Below, in pieces: positions 22,243 through 32,302 of a stretch of 64,000 bases of DNA. The notes beneath the pieces are model-generated. The model was not told the origin of the DNA and searched no databases. It worked only from the letters and a program-made list of their open reading frames with translations. Position numbers and translations under genes: made by a program. This DNA comes from Botryotinia globosa (Eukaryota > Ascomycota > Leotiomycetes > Helotiales > Sclerotiniaceae). The DNA lies in assembly GCA_014898425.1 (NCBI GenBank), contig RCSZ01000009.1:1550001-1614000 (forward strand), given 5' to 3'. Position 1 is the stretch's first letter. Each line of letters opens with the position of its first letter.

Positions 22243-24306
22243 TCAATCTACTTTACAATGGCATGTTTCCTTCTTGTCTAGACTTCCATACTCCTCGTCT
22301 ATCACTACCTTCTCGGTATGCTTATCCTCATCTCCATTCATCACCAAGTCTAAGTGCTCGAATGAGTTTTCCCTAACTTTTACTATTTGCTTGTATGTAT
22401 CTCATCTTTCGATACCTGCACATGTGTTGTCCAGTACTGCAGATGGCGACGAGTTCATGGCAAGAACGAGAATTTTGCATAGAGATTTCAGTACTTTACT
22501 AGTCCATCCCATGCGTGTGATAATAACCGTGTGCGCCAATGCGAGAAAGATATGTAAGAGGAGAATGGATAAAGAAAGCCATCTAGTGATTCCTCGAAGA
22601 CAGTAGCTATAGCCATATCGAAGGCGGTTGACGGTGATGTATGTGTATTTATCTCGATCACGAGTTTGCTCCGATGCCTCGAATCCGATCGATGGTATCG
22701 AAATCTCACCGAACCGACAGATTCTTGACATAGCATCCGGTATGAGACTGCTAATTGTTAAACCCAATGGTATTGCTTGATATACGGTAGACGATAGCGC
22801 AATGGATAGTATTGTGTAGTTTGGAGGTAAAGCGAAATTTGCCCTATCAATGTCTATCTGGACACTCCGCATAGGGTAATCCCTCGATTCGTTGATCGCG
22901 CTAGCCCAATCTTCCATGTCTTTGGTAGGATCCGTAAGATCTGGAGAATAGATGTATTGGTCTGTTTTGGGATCGATAAAAGGCTCAGAAGACCGCCAGC
23001 CAGCATAGATGGAGCACGTTTCAATTCTCAACATGTCCCCATCAGCGTTTGAAAAATTTCGTAATGCAACCACCCCTACCGAGGGAGAATTTGTACTTTG
23101 ATTTGTTGGTGCTATCCATAGTGCCAATGGCCAGCCACCAGATGATTTCCATGATTCAAAAGCCTGTTTAGATTCTGCATACCAGTATTGACCGTTGCTT
23201 GGGTCTTTTTCGAGGAATGTCAATTGAAAATCTGCAAGAAAATCAAATCCAGCCCCGTTCTCATTTGATATATTGTAGTAAAAATATGAACAAGCCGCAA
23301 ATGCTTGGGGGGCTGGGGAACTCCTATCATTGTCCAATGCTTGTAATCTGGTTGTTCCATTTTCAGAAGTAGCACGTATCCCAGCAATATTTAAAAGAGC
23401 TTCAGTAGCGAGTACAGAACTCGTTTGCCCCATCTACCATGCTCTCTGGTTCGAACCCAATGATTGTTTAGAACCATAACGATCGCTGGTATTATAATTG
23501 CGCCCTATGCCCTCAATGAAACGACTACTGTATATTTTAGTCAAGGAGGCTCCCACGGGGTCATAGCTGCTATCCGATAGTGTTATCGGCATTGTTATGT
23601 TCCATGAATCCTCAACGAAAGAAGGTTCCTGTGTGCGAGCCCACATTTGAATGACGGCGTGGCCACCAGCTGGACATTCATCGGTAAATAACATGTTGCT
23701 AAAACTACAAACCGAGGAACTGGAATATGAGTAATCGATGCGATTTGGCCATAGTTCACTAAGGTTGGCTTCTGCTCGGAATGTACCTGTTGGATAACTT
23801 GATTCATTCGGAAATCACCGTCTGAAGTCCATATCTAGCAGAAATGAATCTTTTGAAAAGGGGAAGTTCCACCAATCAAGAGAGGGTAGTATCAAGATTG
23901 CAGATGCAGGACCGCTAACAGCGGCCAGTATGGTTGAAAATACTGTCAAAAGACATAGAAAACCAAGGGACGTACGTCCTTCAAGGCTTCTGTCAGCAGT
24001 CAAAGCAGCCCAGAATTCGGGACTTGAGAGTGATGTAAGGTCGGTGATTCTGAAAGCAATGAAGAGACTACCAATTGGTACTCCAGCCTGAAAGATTCTG
24101 TATTGAACAAGAGATAGAACCATAGATGATAAGGAAGCTCCGATGAGTATCTCATGTATTTTGGCCGCGAATTGTAGCCCATTGAGTCGAGCGTTTACAT
24201 TTGCAGTGCCCACGCCTATCGAAGTCGCATAGATAGTAGAAGCATTCAAGAACAATAAAACTATGGTGAATATGATAGGTAGTATATGTATGCCCGCACC
24301 ACACAA
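22243..24306 (-). pseudogene. Multipass membrane protein pseudogene with three in-frame stops
   Basis: One reading frame on the minus strand carries protein-like sequence from about 24306 to the stop at 22245-22243 (about 688 codons), interrupted by TGA at 23817-23815, TAG at 23436-23434 and TGA at 22404-22402. Coding-looking residues abut each stop on both sides (DMDFRR / FPNESSYPTG; SNQRAW / MGQTSSVL; CAGIER / DTYKQIVKVREN), so introns do not explain them well. The layout is several N-terminal membrane segments (HILPIIFTIVLLFLNAS, IGASLSSMVLSLVQY, LCLLTVFSTILAAVSG), a large extracytoplasmic middle with N-glycosylation sites and Cys, then a C-terminal segment (LSISILLLHIFLALAHT) and an acidic tail. 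I recognise it as a large fungal family of unknown function but cannot name it. The 5' part above 24306 has further stops, so the original start is not found. Confidence 0.7.
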
Positions 24307-25209
24307 CGCTTTCCTCTTCCGGATCGAATCGCTTGCTTTGGTCTCTCAGCTTGTTGATTCCGATTTTCAATCAGTGTAGAAATGAGTTTGAAGCGACAGA
24401 AAGGCCAACAAAAAATCGATGCGAGATTGCTCTTTTTCATGGTGAGAAATAGCTTCCAAAGAGCGATGGAATTGAAATTATGATACGACTGGGAAATACT
24501 AGTGTATAAAAGCTTTCATTGTGCCTCATCGACGAAGTCGTATTGCTTATTTGCATATCACAGGGGCTATAATTCATACTTAAGCTGCCTTATACAAGGG
24601 CATGCGCCTCAAGTTGTGCGATCACACGAAACCTGAAGGAGTGAAGGGGCGAAATGAATTGACGCTCTAGGACACCTTATAATTGACAAATTCAAAACAT
24701 CTCGATCCTAACATTTGGCCGAATTAAGGAGCTTCCAGTGCCTGTATCTGCCCATAGTGTCGAAGCATTACACAGAGTATTCTATGTGGACTGTAGAAAA
24801 TAAAGCTGATCATAAGTGCGCTTGCGACTTCGATCGCGAGACGAGAATATGCTCTCAACCATTCAAGAATATACTGTAGTATTTCATTCTTCATGCTCAT
24901 CATGTGATTTAGTTAAGGTGGACGCAGTGATGATTTATCTCACTTTCAAACTCTCTTCGTCGATAAAACGTATTTCATTGAATTCTAAATAATATCTTGA
25001 TCTTTTTGGTGGTGTTGTGGCTTACTAATGATCAAGTTTTTTTCGACCAATCACAATCAATCAGGGATCGGGGGGGACGTTTATCCCTACGGTGATAATC
25101 CTTCGTGAGGCCCCTGCCTCGAAATCAAGGCCAAAAAATTATGTAATCACCGTGTGGTCTGAGGATGAGATAAGTGATGATGAGATTCCTTGCTTCTGAG
25201 ATTGCGTCT
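24307..25209. other. Intergenic; degraded 5' end of the membrane pseudogene at left
   Basis: The first ~70 bp continue the pseudogene frame upstream (KASDSIRKRKAL) but contain stops. The rest shows no recognisable gene. A G7 run lies near 25070. Confidence 0.5.
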
Positions 25210-25536
25210 CTAGCTGTAGTTGGGTTGATGTAAGTCCTTCCTTCGGTGTTCGTTATGATTGTTCCTATCTTGGAGGAACGGGCGGTGAGACTTGGCAGGA
25301 AATTCTGCATTTGACAATTGCGTAGCAAATGGGTCGTCGAGAGAATTCAAGTCACCTGCTCTGAATGCTGCATTTGGGGATTGAGTGGTTCGTCGGATAG
25401 GACTGGAGATATCAATATGAGTTTGAATTGGAGAGGATGGTTGATTGGTTTGGGAGGGTGTACCCAGGGCGATTGTTGGGTATGTATTTGGGATTATAGA
25501 GGCATTGAATAAAGCCTCAGTACTCGGATCGCTCAT
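25210..25536 (-). CDS. Hypothetical small protein (108 aa), uncertain
   Basis: An open frame starting MSDPSTEALFNASIIPNTYPT has ordinary protein-like composition and is rich in Ser, Pro, Asn and Thr, with no membrane segment, signal peptide or known domain. An ATG eight codons upstream is in frame (25560), but the internal ATG gives a more typical start. It could be a first exon of a spliced gene. I do not recognise a family, and expression is unproven. It lies between the membrane pseudogene and the DUF3433 gene. Confidence 0.35.
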   Translation of the reverse strand: MSDPSTEALFNASIIPNTYPTIALGTPSQTNQPSSPIQTHIDISSPIRRTTQSPNAAFRAGDLNSLDDPFATQLSNAEFPAKSHRPFLQDRNNHNEHRRKDLHQPNYS

Positions 25537-26036
25537 TTTGAATATACAGATACTATTCAAAATAGATACGACGTGTATATAAGGGCTGTAAGTTGCGTCA
25601 CAAATATGCCACTATTAAGACGAAAGTAAGGAAAGAGTGGGGGCTGGGCGGAGCCGCTGATCCAGACTTAGCAATGGGAATACTAACCTTGTGTGTCAGC
25701 ATCGATATCATAGGCTTTTCAGTGTGTAGACTGTAATAGTCGCCAGGGCTATACGGGAAAACCATGGTGTTTAAGTGGGTCTGCTTTATCAGCTCAAATG
25801 TATCCATTCACCTATCTAGGTCTAGGTCAGGCTTCTTGATCCATGAGTTGTATATATGTACTGCCTCTTCAATTCAAGTGGTTTGAATGGGACTCATATA
25901 CATATGTAAGTGACATGGCTGATATGCATATAATGGCCGGCCTGTACACTTCAAATTCGAGATTTTCCTCGTTTTTCTGTGATGATTAGCTAAAGTCGAA
26001 GTTATACCCACTCCAGCCTCGTTTCGAGTTTCCAAT
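25537..26036. other. Intergenic, upstream of the DUF3433 gene
   Basis: A short minus-strand ORF (25598-25807) shows no family features. The 3' part is presumably promoter and leader for the rightward DUF3433 gene. No named motif is seen. Confidence 0.5.
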
Positions 26037-29000
26037 ATGGCGAGACATGAATATGAATCAGTTCAAGTGGGCAAGAATTCAGAGGTCCCAGCCACTGGGA
26101 TAGACGAAATCACACCTGCTACTGAAAGCATGAAATGGAGACCCTCTTACCTACGTCGTCGAGTCCTCGCCGGATGCTGCGTGGTTTTTGCTATGGTCCT
26201 CATTGCACTTGAAACACTTCTTGCTGTTTCAACCAAGAACGATGGCATCTCATCTGCTTCCTACAACGAACACTATCTTTGGACGTACGGACCGACAGCT
26301 TTTCTCACTATTGTCGCGGCAATATTTAGCCGAGTTGAGTATCAAAGCAAATTAATGGCTCCATGGGAACGCATGTCAAAACAGCCTGGCCCAGCTTCAC
26401 ATACCTTGTTGCTAGACTATGTATCCCAATTTCAACTACTTACGGTTTATACATCTCTCAAGAATAAGGACTTCACCGTTTCTTCTACAACCACCGTCTC
26501 ACTCCTCATCAAACTCCTAATCGTATTATCCACCGGTCTCATCACTCTTACACCGACCCAAGTCACCGAGCACTCCGTTCCAATGGTGATCCAAAATAAA
26601 TTCGTTGATGATAATACATCTCTCGCATCGATAGGTACGCTTCCATACTACTTTATGGAGGGTGTAGCAGCCGGTAATATGACCTATCCTGATGGAATAT
26701 CCAAAGGTTTTGCATTTCAGCAGGTGCAAAACAATCTCCCCGACACAGCACAAGTTAAATTCACCGTTGACGGATTCACAAACTCTCTGGACTGCGAGCC
26801 TGTCGATGTGAGCTTGACCTTTCTAAAACATGCAAAGGGAACGTGTGAAGATGGAGAGTGCCAAAATTACATGGAACTCGATGTCGCGACTTCTGGCTGC
26901 AATATAACATTTAACAACGATATCCTTCAACCCGATAGAGGCTTTTATAATCCAAGTATATTTGGACGGCTTCCCCAGGGGCAATGCAATGGCACAACCG
27001 ACGATGCGGGGAAACGTATCTTGGTGATGTTCGGGCATTTCCAGTACATAACTCAGGATAACGGGACAGAGATGACAGACTTGTTGAAATCTACGCAAAT
27101 ACTTTGTTCGCCCACATACCAAATCACAAAAGTCGACATAGTTCAAATCGGCACCAATACTCAGAACGTGACTCTGTCCCACTCAGCATCTAGTCGGAGT
27201 CTCGAACACGTCTCTCCATGGAGTATCATGCAAGCGCAATTTGATTCTTACGAGGAAAATGGAGTAATAATCTCGCAGGAGCAGGGACCTAATTCAAAGC
27301 CGCCATATTTTCCCATGGGCAATGTCTCCATAGATGTGGATGAGTGGATGAGCATGCTTTTGAGAAGTCAGGTTACTTCCGGGACCGAGGTATCGATGCT
27401 TGATGATCATAGTTACGTCCGGGATATTGCTACAGGCTACTACCGCGCATTTGGCGCTATTGTTGCTCACCAAGGTCTTATGGATGCTGCTTCAATACCG
27501 GTGGTTGGATCTGCTGTTATTAACGAAAACCGTCTTATCGTACAGAATTGGGCAGTACAATGGATGGCTGGGCTTGTCGCAGTCTGTCTAAGTAAGTACA
27601 TTCATCTACCATCCTAGGCTCAACATTTTGCTTTCAAGTTGCATAATCTGCTCTTTCATTACCTTATTTTCTTTCCGTTTCCCAACATGATAATAAGCAT
27701 TGACTATTCCATATTTTAGTCCTCGCCTTCATAGCAATCTTCACCATCCCAAAAAATGGAATTCTGCCTCATAGCCCAACCACTATAATTACCATGGCCG
27801 CACTAGTCGCCCATAGTCCAGATCTATTAAAGAGGCTTCGGGACTTTGGAGACGCCGACGAAAAGACACTGTGCCAATTATTCGAAACCTCAATCTTCCG
27901 TTCTGGTGCAGAGCTAGTAGTCTGTTCTAATCAGCACCAGCGATTCACCATCACGGATACCAGTCGCATGGAAAGAAATGATGACATGCTGAGCTTTACC
28001 CAGAGCATGTCCAAGCATTCTCATCCCGGAACACTTCATCCTGTGTCGCGTCTAGTGCTGTGTCTAGCATTAGTAGGTTTGATTATTACGCTAGAACTAG
28101 TTTTGCACAAATCTGCTAAGGATGATGGTCTCGGTGATGTTGGCAATGGAGCATATATCCACTATCTATGGACTTCCATTCCGGGCCTTGTCTTCGGAAT
28201 ACTAGCCACGACCATTTCCTCCATGGATTCTACCGTGAGGTCTCTGGTACCTTATACTATGCTCCAGAAATTTGTTCCCACGCATTTTATGGTCACTCTT
28301 GATTTTCTCGACGTTTCTGTTCCACGTGCCATCTACAAAGAAGTCAAGGTACGGAACATTGGGGCATTCGCAACCACAACAATGCTGTTGGTGGCGTCCT
28401 TTTTCACCATATTCTCTGCATCGCTGTTCCAATCAGTGTCTCTTTCTGCGATCGATTTGATTGTTCTCAGGGCCAACAACTCTTTCGATCAATCGATATG
28501 GATCCTCACAGTTGATGGCGATGAGCGGGCTTCATTGATACTAGAAACTAACCAGTCATATCCTGCATTTACCTATGAGAATCTTGCGTTTCCCCAGTTA
28601 ATACCTACAATGCCAACACTGATGAATGTTGATTCAAATTCTTCGAGTCTATTGATCAAGACTGTCGTACCGGCGGTACGAGGAAAGCTAGATTGTCACA
28701 TGTACGATGCGAGTAGCATCACAACCAATCTGACGATAGATTACATATACAAAAACTTATTGGCTAATGTGTCAAACCCTCTTGGGGTCAACGTCAAAGG
28801 CGAAGAATGTCTACTGCAGCCTGACGATGAAGCCTACAAATACAACAAATTCTTCGGCACATCTTCCAATGCTTCGTACTTCGGACAGACGGGCTCCAAT
28901 TCTGACTCGTTTTATAGCGCTTGTAGCAATTTTTTGTTCATTTGGGGTAGCCTTGATTATTCTGCCAATCCACAAGTATCCCACATAGCAGCCATGGGAT

Positions 29001-29791
29001 GCAATCAATCGTTCGAGACCGTAGACGTCGACACCACATTCATCGGCACCAATCTAACAATCGGCAGCGAGAACCCCCCTCATCCCCGCGAGGACACCGC
29101 CAGTGATTCAACGGTAACAAATAGCGATCTTAACGCGGGATCATGGTACAGCGACGTCGCCACGGAAAACACCCCCCAACTATTAAGCAACGTTTTCTCC
29201 CTCCTCGTCACCTCTCGTTGGGCCATCCCTGTTTCCAATCTCGGAGACCCCAGCAAAAACCAAATTGTCGCCGACGCTCTTCGTTTCCAAACCGGCATCG
29301 TCGTCGCGCAAGTATTAAATACGAATCGCGTTTTGGCAAATAATACAAACGCCACTCTTGCTCACGCGCCGCTCGATCTTCATGACGGAAGCGACGCACG
29401 CACATTCAATGCCACGGCCACAGAACCCGCGGGTCGCCAGCGCGTAGTGCAAGATGCGGCTTCAACGCAGATCATTGAGGCGTTGCTGCTGGTATCGCTG
29501 CTCTTGCTTATCTTAGCTTGGGTCTCCCTACCGAAAGCGAATGTATTGCCAGATCGCAGTCCAACTACAATTGCCAGCGTGATAGCGCTGGTTGCGGGTG
29601 GTAATCTGCTTGATTTATTGCCTAAGGATGCGGAATCGCTGAGCGATGACGATATAGTGAAGGCGTTTGGGGAAGAGACACAGTTTAGGATAGGGTGGGG
29701 TCTTCTACCGGATGTGGAGGGCGAGGCGACTGGCAATCATAATGAGAATGGTGTTAGTCGCTTTGGAGTTTTTGGAGTGAGGCCGGAGTAG
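26037..29791 (+). CDS. DUF3433 membrane protein with two repeats (1208 aa)
   Basis: Exons 26037-27591 and 27720-29791 flank a 128-nt GT-AG intron; the exon sum is 1209 codons with the stop, the usual size of this fungal family. The protein is an internal duplication. Repeat 1 has WRPSYLRRRVLAGCCVVFA at residues 34-52, the HYLWTYGPTAFLTIVAAIFSR segment and a large extracytoplasmic loop. Repeat 2 starts near residue 625 with HPVSRLVLCLALVGLIITLE and HYLWTSIPGLVFGILA. Each repeat has two or three N-terminal membrane segments, a Cys- and N-glycosylation-rich loop of about 300 residues, and a closing membrane segment (WMAGLVAVCL; IIEALLLVSLLLLILAWVSL). Function is unknown; location at the plasma or endomembrane is inferred. 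The frame is intact, unlike the neighbouring pseudogene. Confidence 0.88.
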
Positions 29792-30061
29792 AGATATTTG
29801 ATGATGATGTATATTGTTTCCTGCAGAGTATTCGGGATGGTGAATGAACATTGAATTGATAGATAAAATTAATGATACTGATCTCGAATATTATTGTTTG
29901 AACTATTTATTTTATTTCAATTAAATTAATGTGTATCTTAAACAACAACATGTCACTACCGGTCTGCAGAGGAGTAAAATTTCAGGCTATGCTATTTGTA
30001 TAAACTACGTTTTAGAAACCCATGCCTCAACCTGCTATCTTACACTATGCACCTTCATCAT

Positions 30062-31612
30062 CTATGCTTGTTTGGCCGAAGCGAGATGAACTTCTATGTA
30101 CATATTTCCTCTAATGAGAGGCTCAAGCCTATCGACTACCTCCCAGTTCATGAATACCGTCTGTGTCGATTTTCTTCCATTGCCAAACACCAAGCAATCG
30201 TCCTCCGTCAGTTTTTGCTGAACATCCTGTTTCATAATCTTTGGTACAATGGAAGGATGGCGCTTACAGATATTTCCCTCGATGACATCGACGGTGCTAT
30301 ACTTGCGCAAGTTCTCCGGCATGTCGGAATTGCGAGTCATCTTCTTGCAGTACCAAATATACTGCTTCCAGTCATATCCATAGCACAATCTCTCGATCTT
30401 GACGCTCTGCAAGAATGTTTCCGGAACTTGTATCTGCATGATCCATGTCTCGCCGTGGACATCGTAATTTGCTGCCCATTGACGGTACTGCTCCGCAGTT
30501 TCCTTCTCCCGCGTCCAATACCATGCTAAATCATGCCCGTTGAAATCTCCCCCAGAGTACGATGCTATGAATTGCATGTTGAGATTTCCATTTTCCTTGA
30601 TGAGCGTCGTTGGCTTCTGATAGTCGAGCCCCGTGCTCTTTCCTTTGTACAAAGTGACGAATCCTGGGCGATCCTGCGGGGGAGTTTGAACAATTGTTAC
30701 ACACTCACGCGGGAACATTTCGCCAGCAAACTTGGACTCCAAGCTCATGGAAGCAGAACTCGTGGCTAAAGCGACATCTATGTTAGGATTGGAACCACCA
30801 GGCTGGAAAACACCGTCCGTCTTTCCTCTCTTCTTGTCTTCCTTATTGCGGATGGTTCGAATGGCTTGAGCCTTCAAAATATCGAGATATCGCATGGAGG
30901 TTCCATATCTAGAGCGCATGGCAATGTCCAACCAAGCACCAAGTGTCTCGCTCTCGAATATGGCTTTATGCTCTAAAGCCGTCATACAGTTCACCATCTC
31001 TTCTGAAATCCCAAGACGTCTCAATGCCTCTGCTGGTCGATCAAGGAAACTTCTGAGAGGCTCTCTCTCGAGATTGCTAAGCTCGACAAGGGCGTGACTA
31101 GAAAGAATAAAGTTCAGCAATGTTCTACACGCTCTGAAAAACGGCATATATGGCTGCTAGTAGAGTGAGTGACAAGAAGTGTCACTACTTACTCCTTGAG
31201 CGAATATGGATTAGAGTCTGGATCTGGACGAGTAGACCATCTTTTGAAAATCTCCGCAGCTTTGGTTCTCGTGTATCCAAGATATTCGACAAGTGCTAGA
31301 CACTCAAGGCTTTCCGGAAGTTCGAAACTTCCAACGCTTGCTGCAGCTTTGTGAAGGACTCGGATTGAAGCTGTGGATCCAGAACTTAATGAAGATGTAG
31401 TGCTTCCATCGCTGTTTTCTGGACCTAAAGATTTTGGTATCAGTAGCTGTCATATTGGAGCTGGAAGATATCAATGAAGGATATTTCCAAGAAAACGTAC
31501 TCAACAGCCCCGTAGAAACCTTTCTCTTCCCGTTAATGGAAGCACCAATTATTTTTTCCTGCTCGAGAATCTGAAATTCCTCTGGTTTGAGTCCCTCAAA
31601 AGAAAAAGACAT
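30062..31612 (-). CDS. Uncharacterised fungal protein, possibly ADP-ribosyltransferase-like (471 aa)
   Basis: Exons are 31612-31501, 31424-31193 and 31133-30062, with introns of 76 and 59 nt and consistent phases; the sum is 472 codons with the stop. The N-terminal half is helical and includes LVEYLGYTRTKAAEIFKRW near residue 70-90 and RRLGISEEMVNCM. The C-terminal half has the order FVTLYKGKSTG, SGGDFNGHDLAWYWTREKE, TAEQYRQWAANYD, TWIMQIQVPETFL, which resembles the strand/helix layout of ADP-ribosyltransferase-like folds (a Y-[KR]-G strand, a YWT/YFT strand, then a helix with A..Y). I cannot assign an R-S-E or H-Y-E triad with confidence, so the activity is a guess. No signal peptide is seen. 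The gene sits next to a dead secondary-metabolism segment. Confidence 0.75.
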
Positions 31613-32302
31613 GTTGAGAAGCTATGCTATATAGTAATGAATGGGAAGAGTTGTGATGAAGGATTTGTGTTCTTTGAATGTATGTGAGAAATTTGTGAAG
31701 ATAATAGAGAGGCCAAAGTCGTGACTTTACACCCTTCGAAAGAAGTCTTGTGTATTTACTTAAGGTACAAATTTTGAATCACACCTGCCATTAATCGTGT
31801 GAATAGTGTGTGATTCACACACTTAGGGCATGTGCTATCTTTCTTGAAATAAGCAAATGATACGACTGTGTTGTGTACATTCGCGTTATCTTCTATAGTG
31901 TGTGAATCATTCATGAATTAAGCTCATCAATGATGCGCTATACTCATTCCGGTAATTGGTCTTCCCTAAATCAAATTCAATCTAGCCAAGAGAGCACAAC
32001 TTTATTCGCTTAGCTTGTGCCCGCGTTCTTATGATTTTTACTTTCCCCTGGATCAACACTAAGAGTCGCTAAAAGGTGTGGAAGTTCCCACCAAATCTGT
32101 CAAATGTGCTGAAGATGGTCGTTTCTTTCCATTTTTGATTGCGATGATTGAATGATGTCACTATCGAAACTTGGGCTCCTTTGCCATCAATTTTGTCGAC
32201 GAAAGTCGCCATTTCAATGTTTTTATCATTGATGGAAAGTATTAACAACTAGAGAGTAATTTTGCCCGCGTTAACACCTATCAAACTTGCTCTGACCTAG
32301 AA
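31613..32302. other. Intergenic, upstream of the ART-like gene
   Basis: This is promoter and leader for the leftward gene at 31612. It contains three copies of a TGATTCACAC-type motif at 31775-31784, 31806-31822 and 31898-31909. Beyond about 31950 I see nothing recognisable until the PKS relic. Confidence 0.5.
31806..31822. promoter_or_regulatory. 17-bp inverted repeat GTGTGTGATTCACACAC, candidate operator
   Basis: Two 8-bp arms, GTGTGTGA and TCACACAC, flank a single T. Related half or near-full copies are at 31775-31784 (TGAATCACAC) and 31898-31909 (GTGTGTGAATCA), all 160-300 bp upstream of the leftward start codon at 31612. The clustering suggests binding of a dimeric regulator. No specific factor is assigned. 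Confidence 0.35.

Noticed and set aside
23441..23457. GGTTCGAACC, a perfect tRNA B-box
   Set aside because: It lies inside the membrane pseudogene reading frame, and no acceptor, D or anticodon arm can be folded around it.
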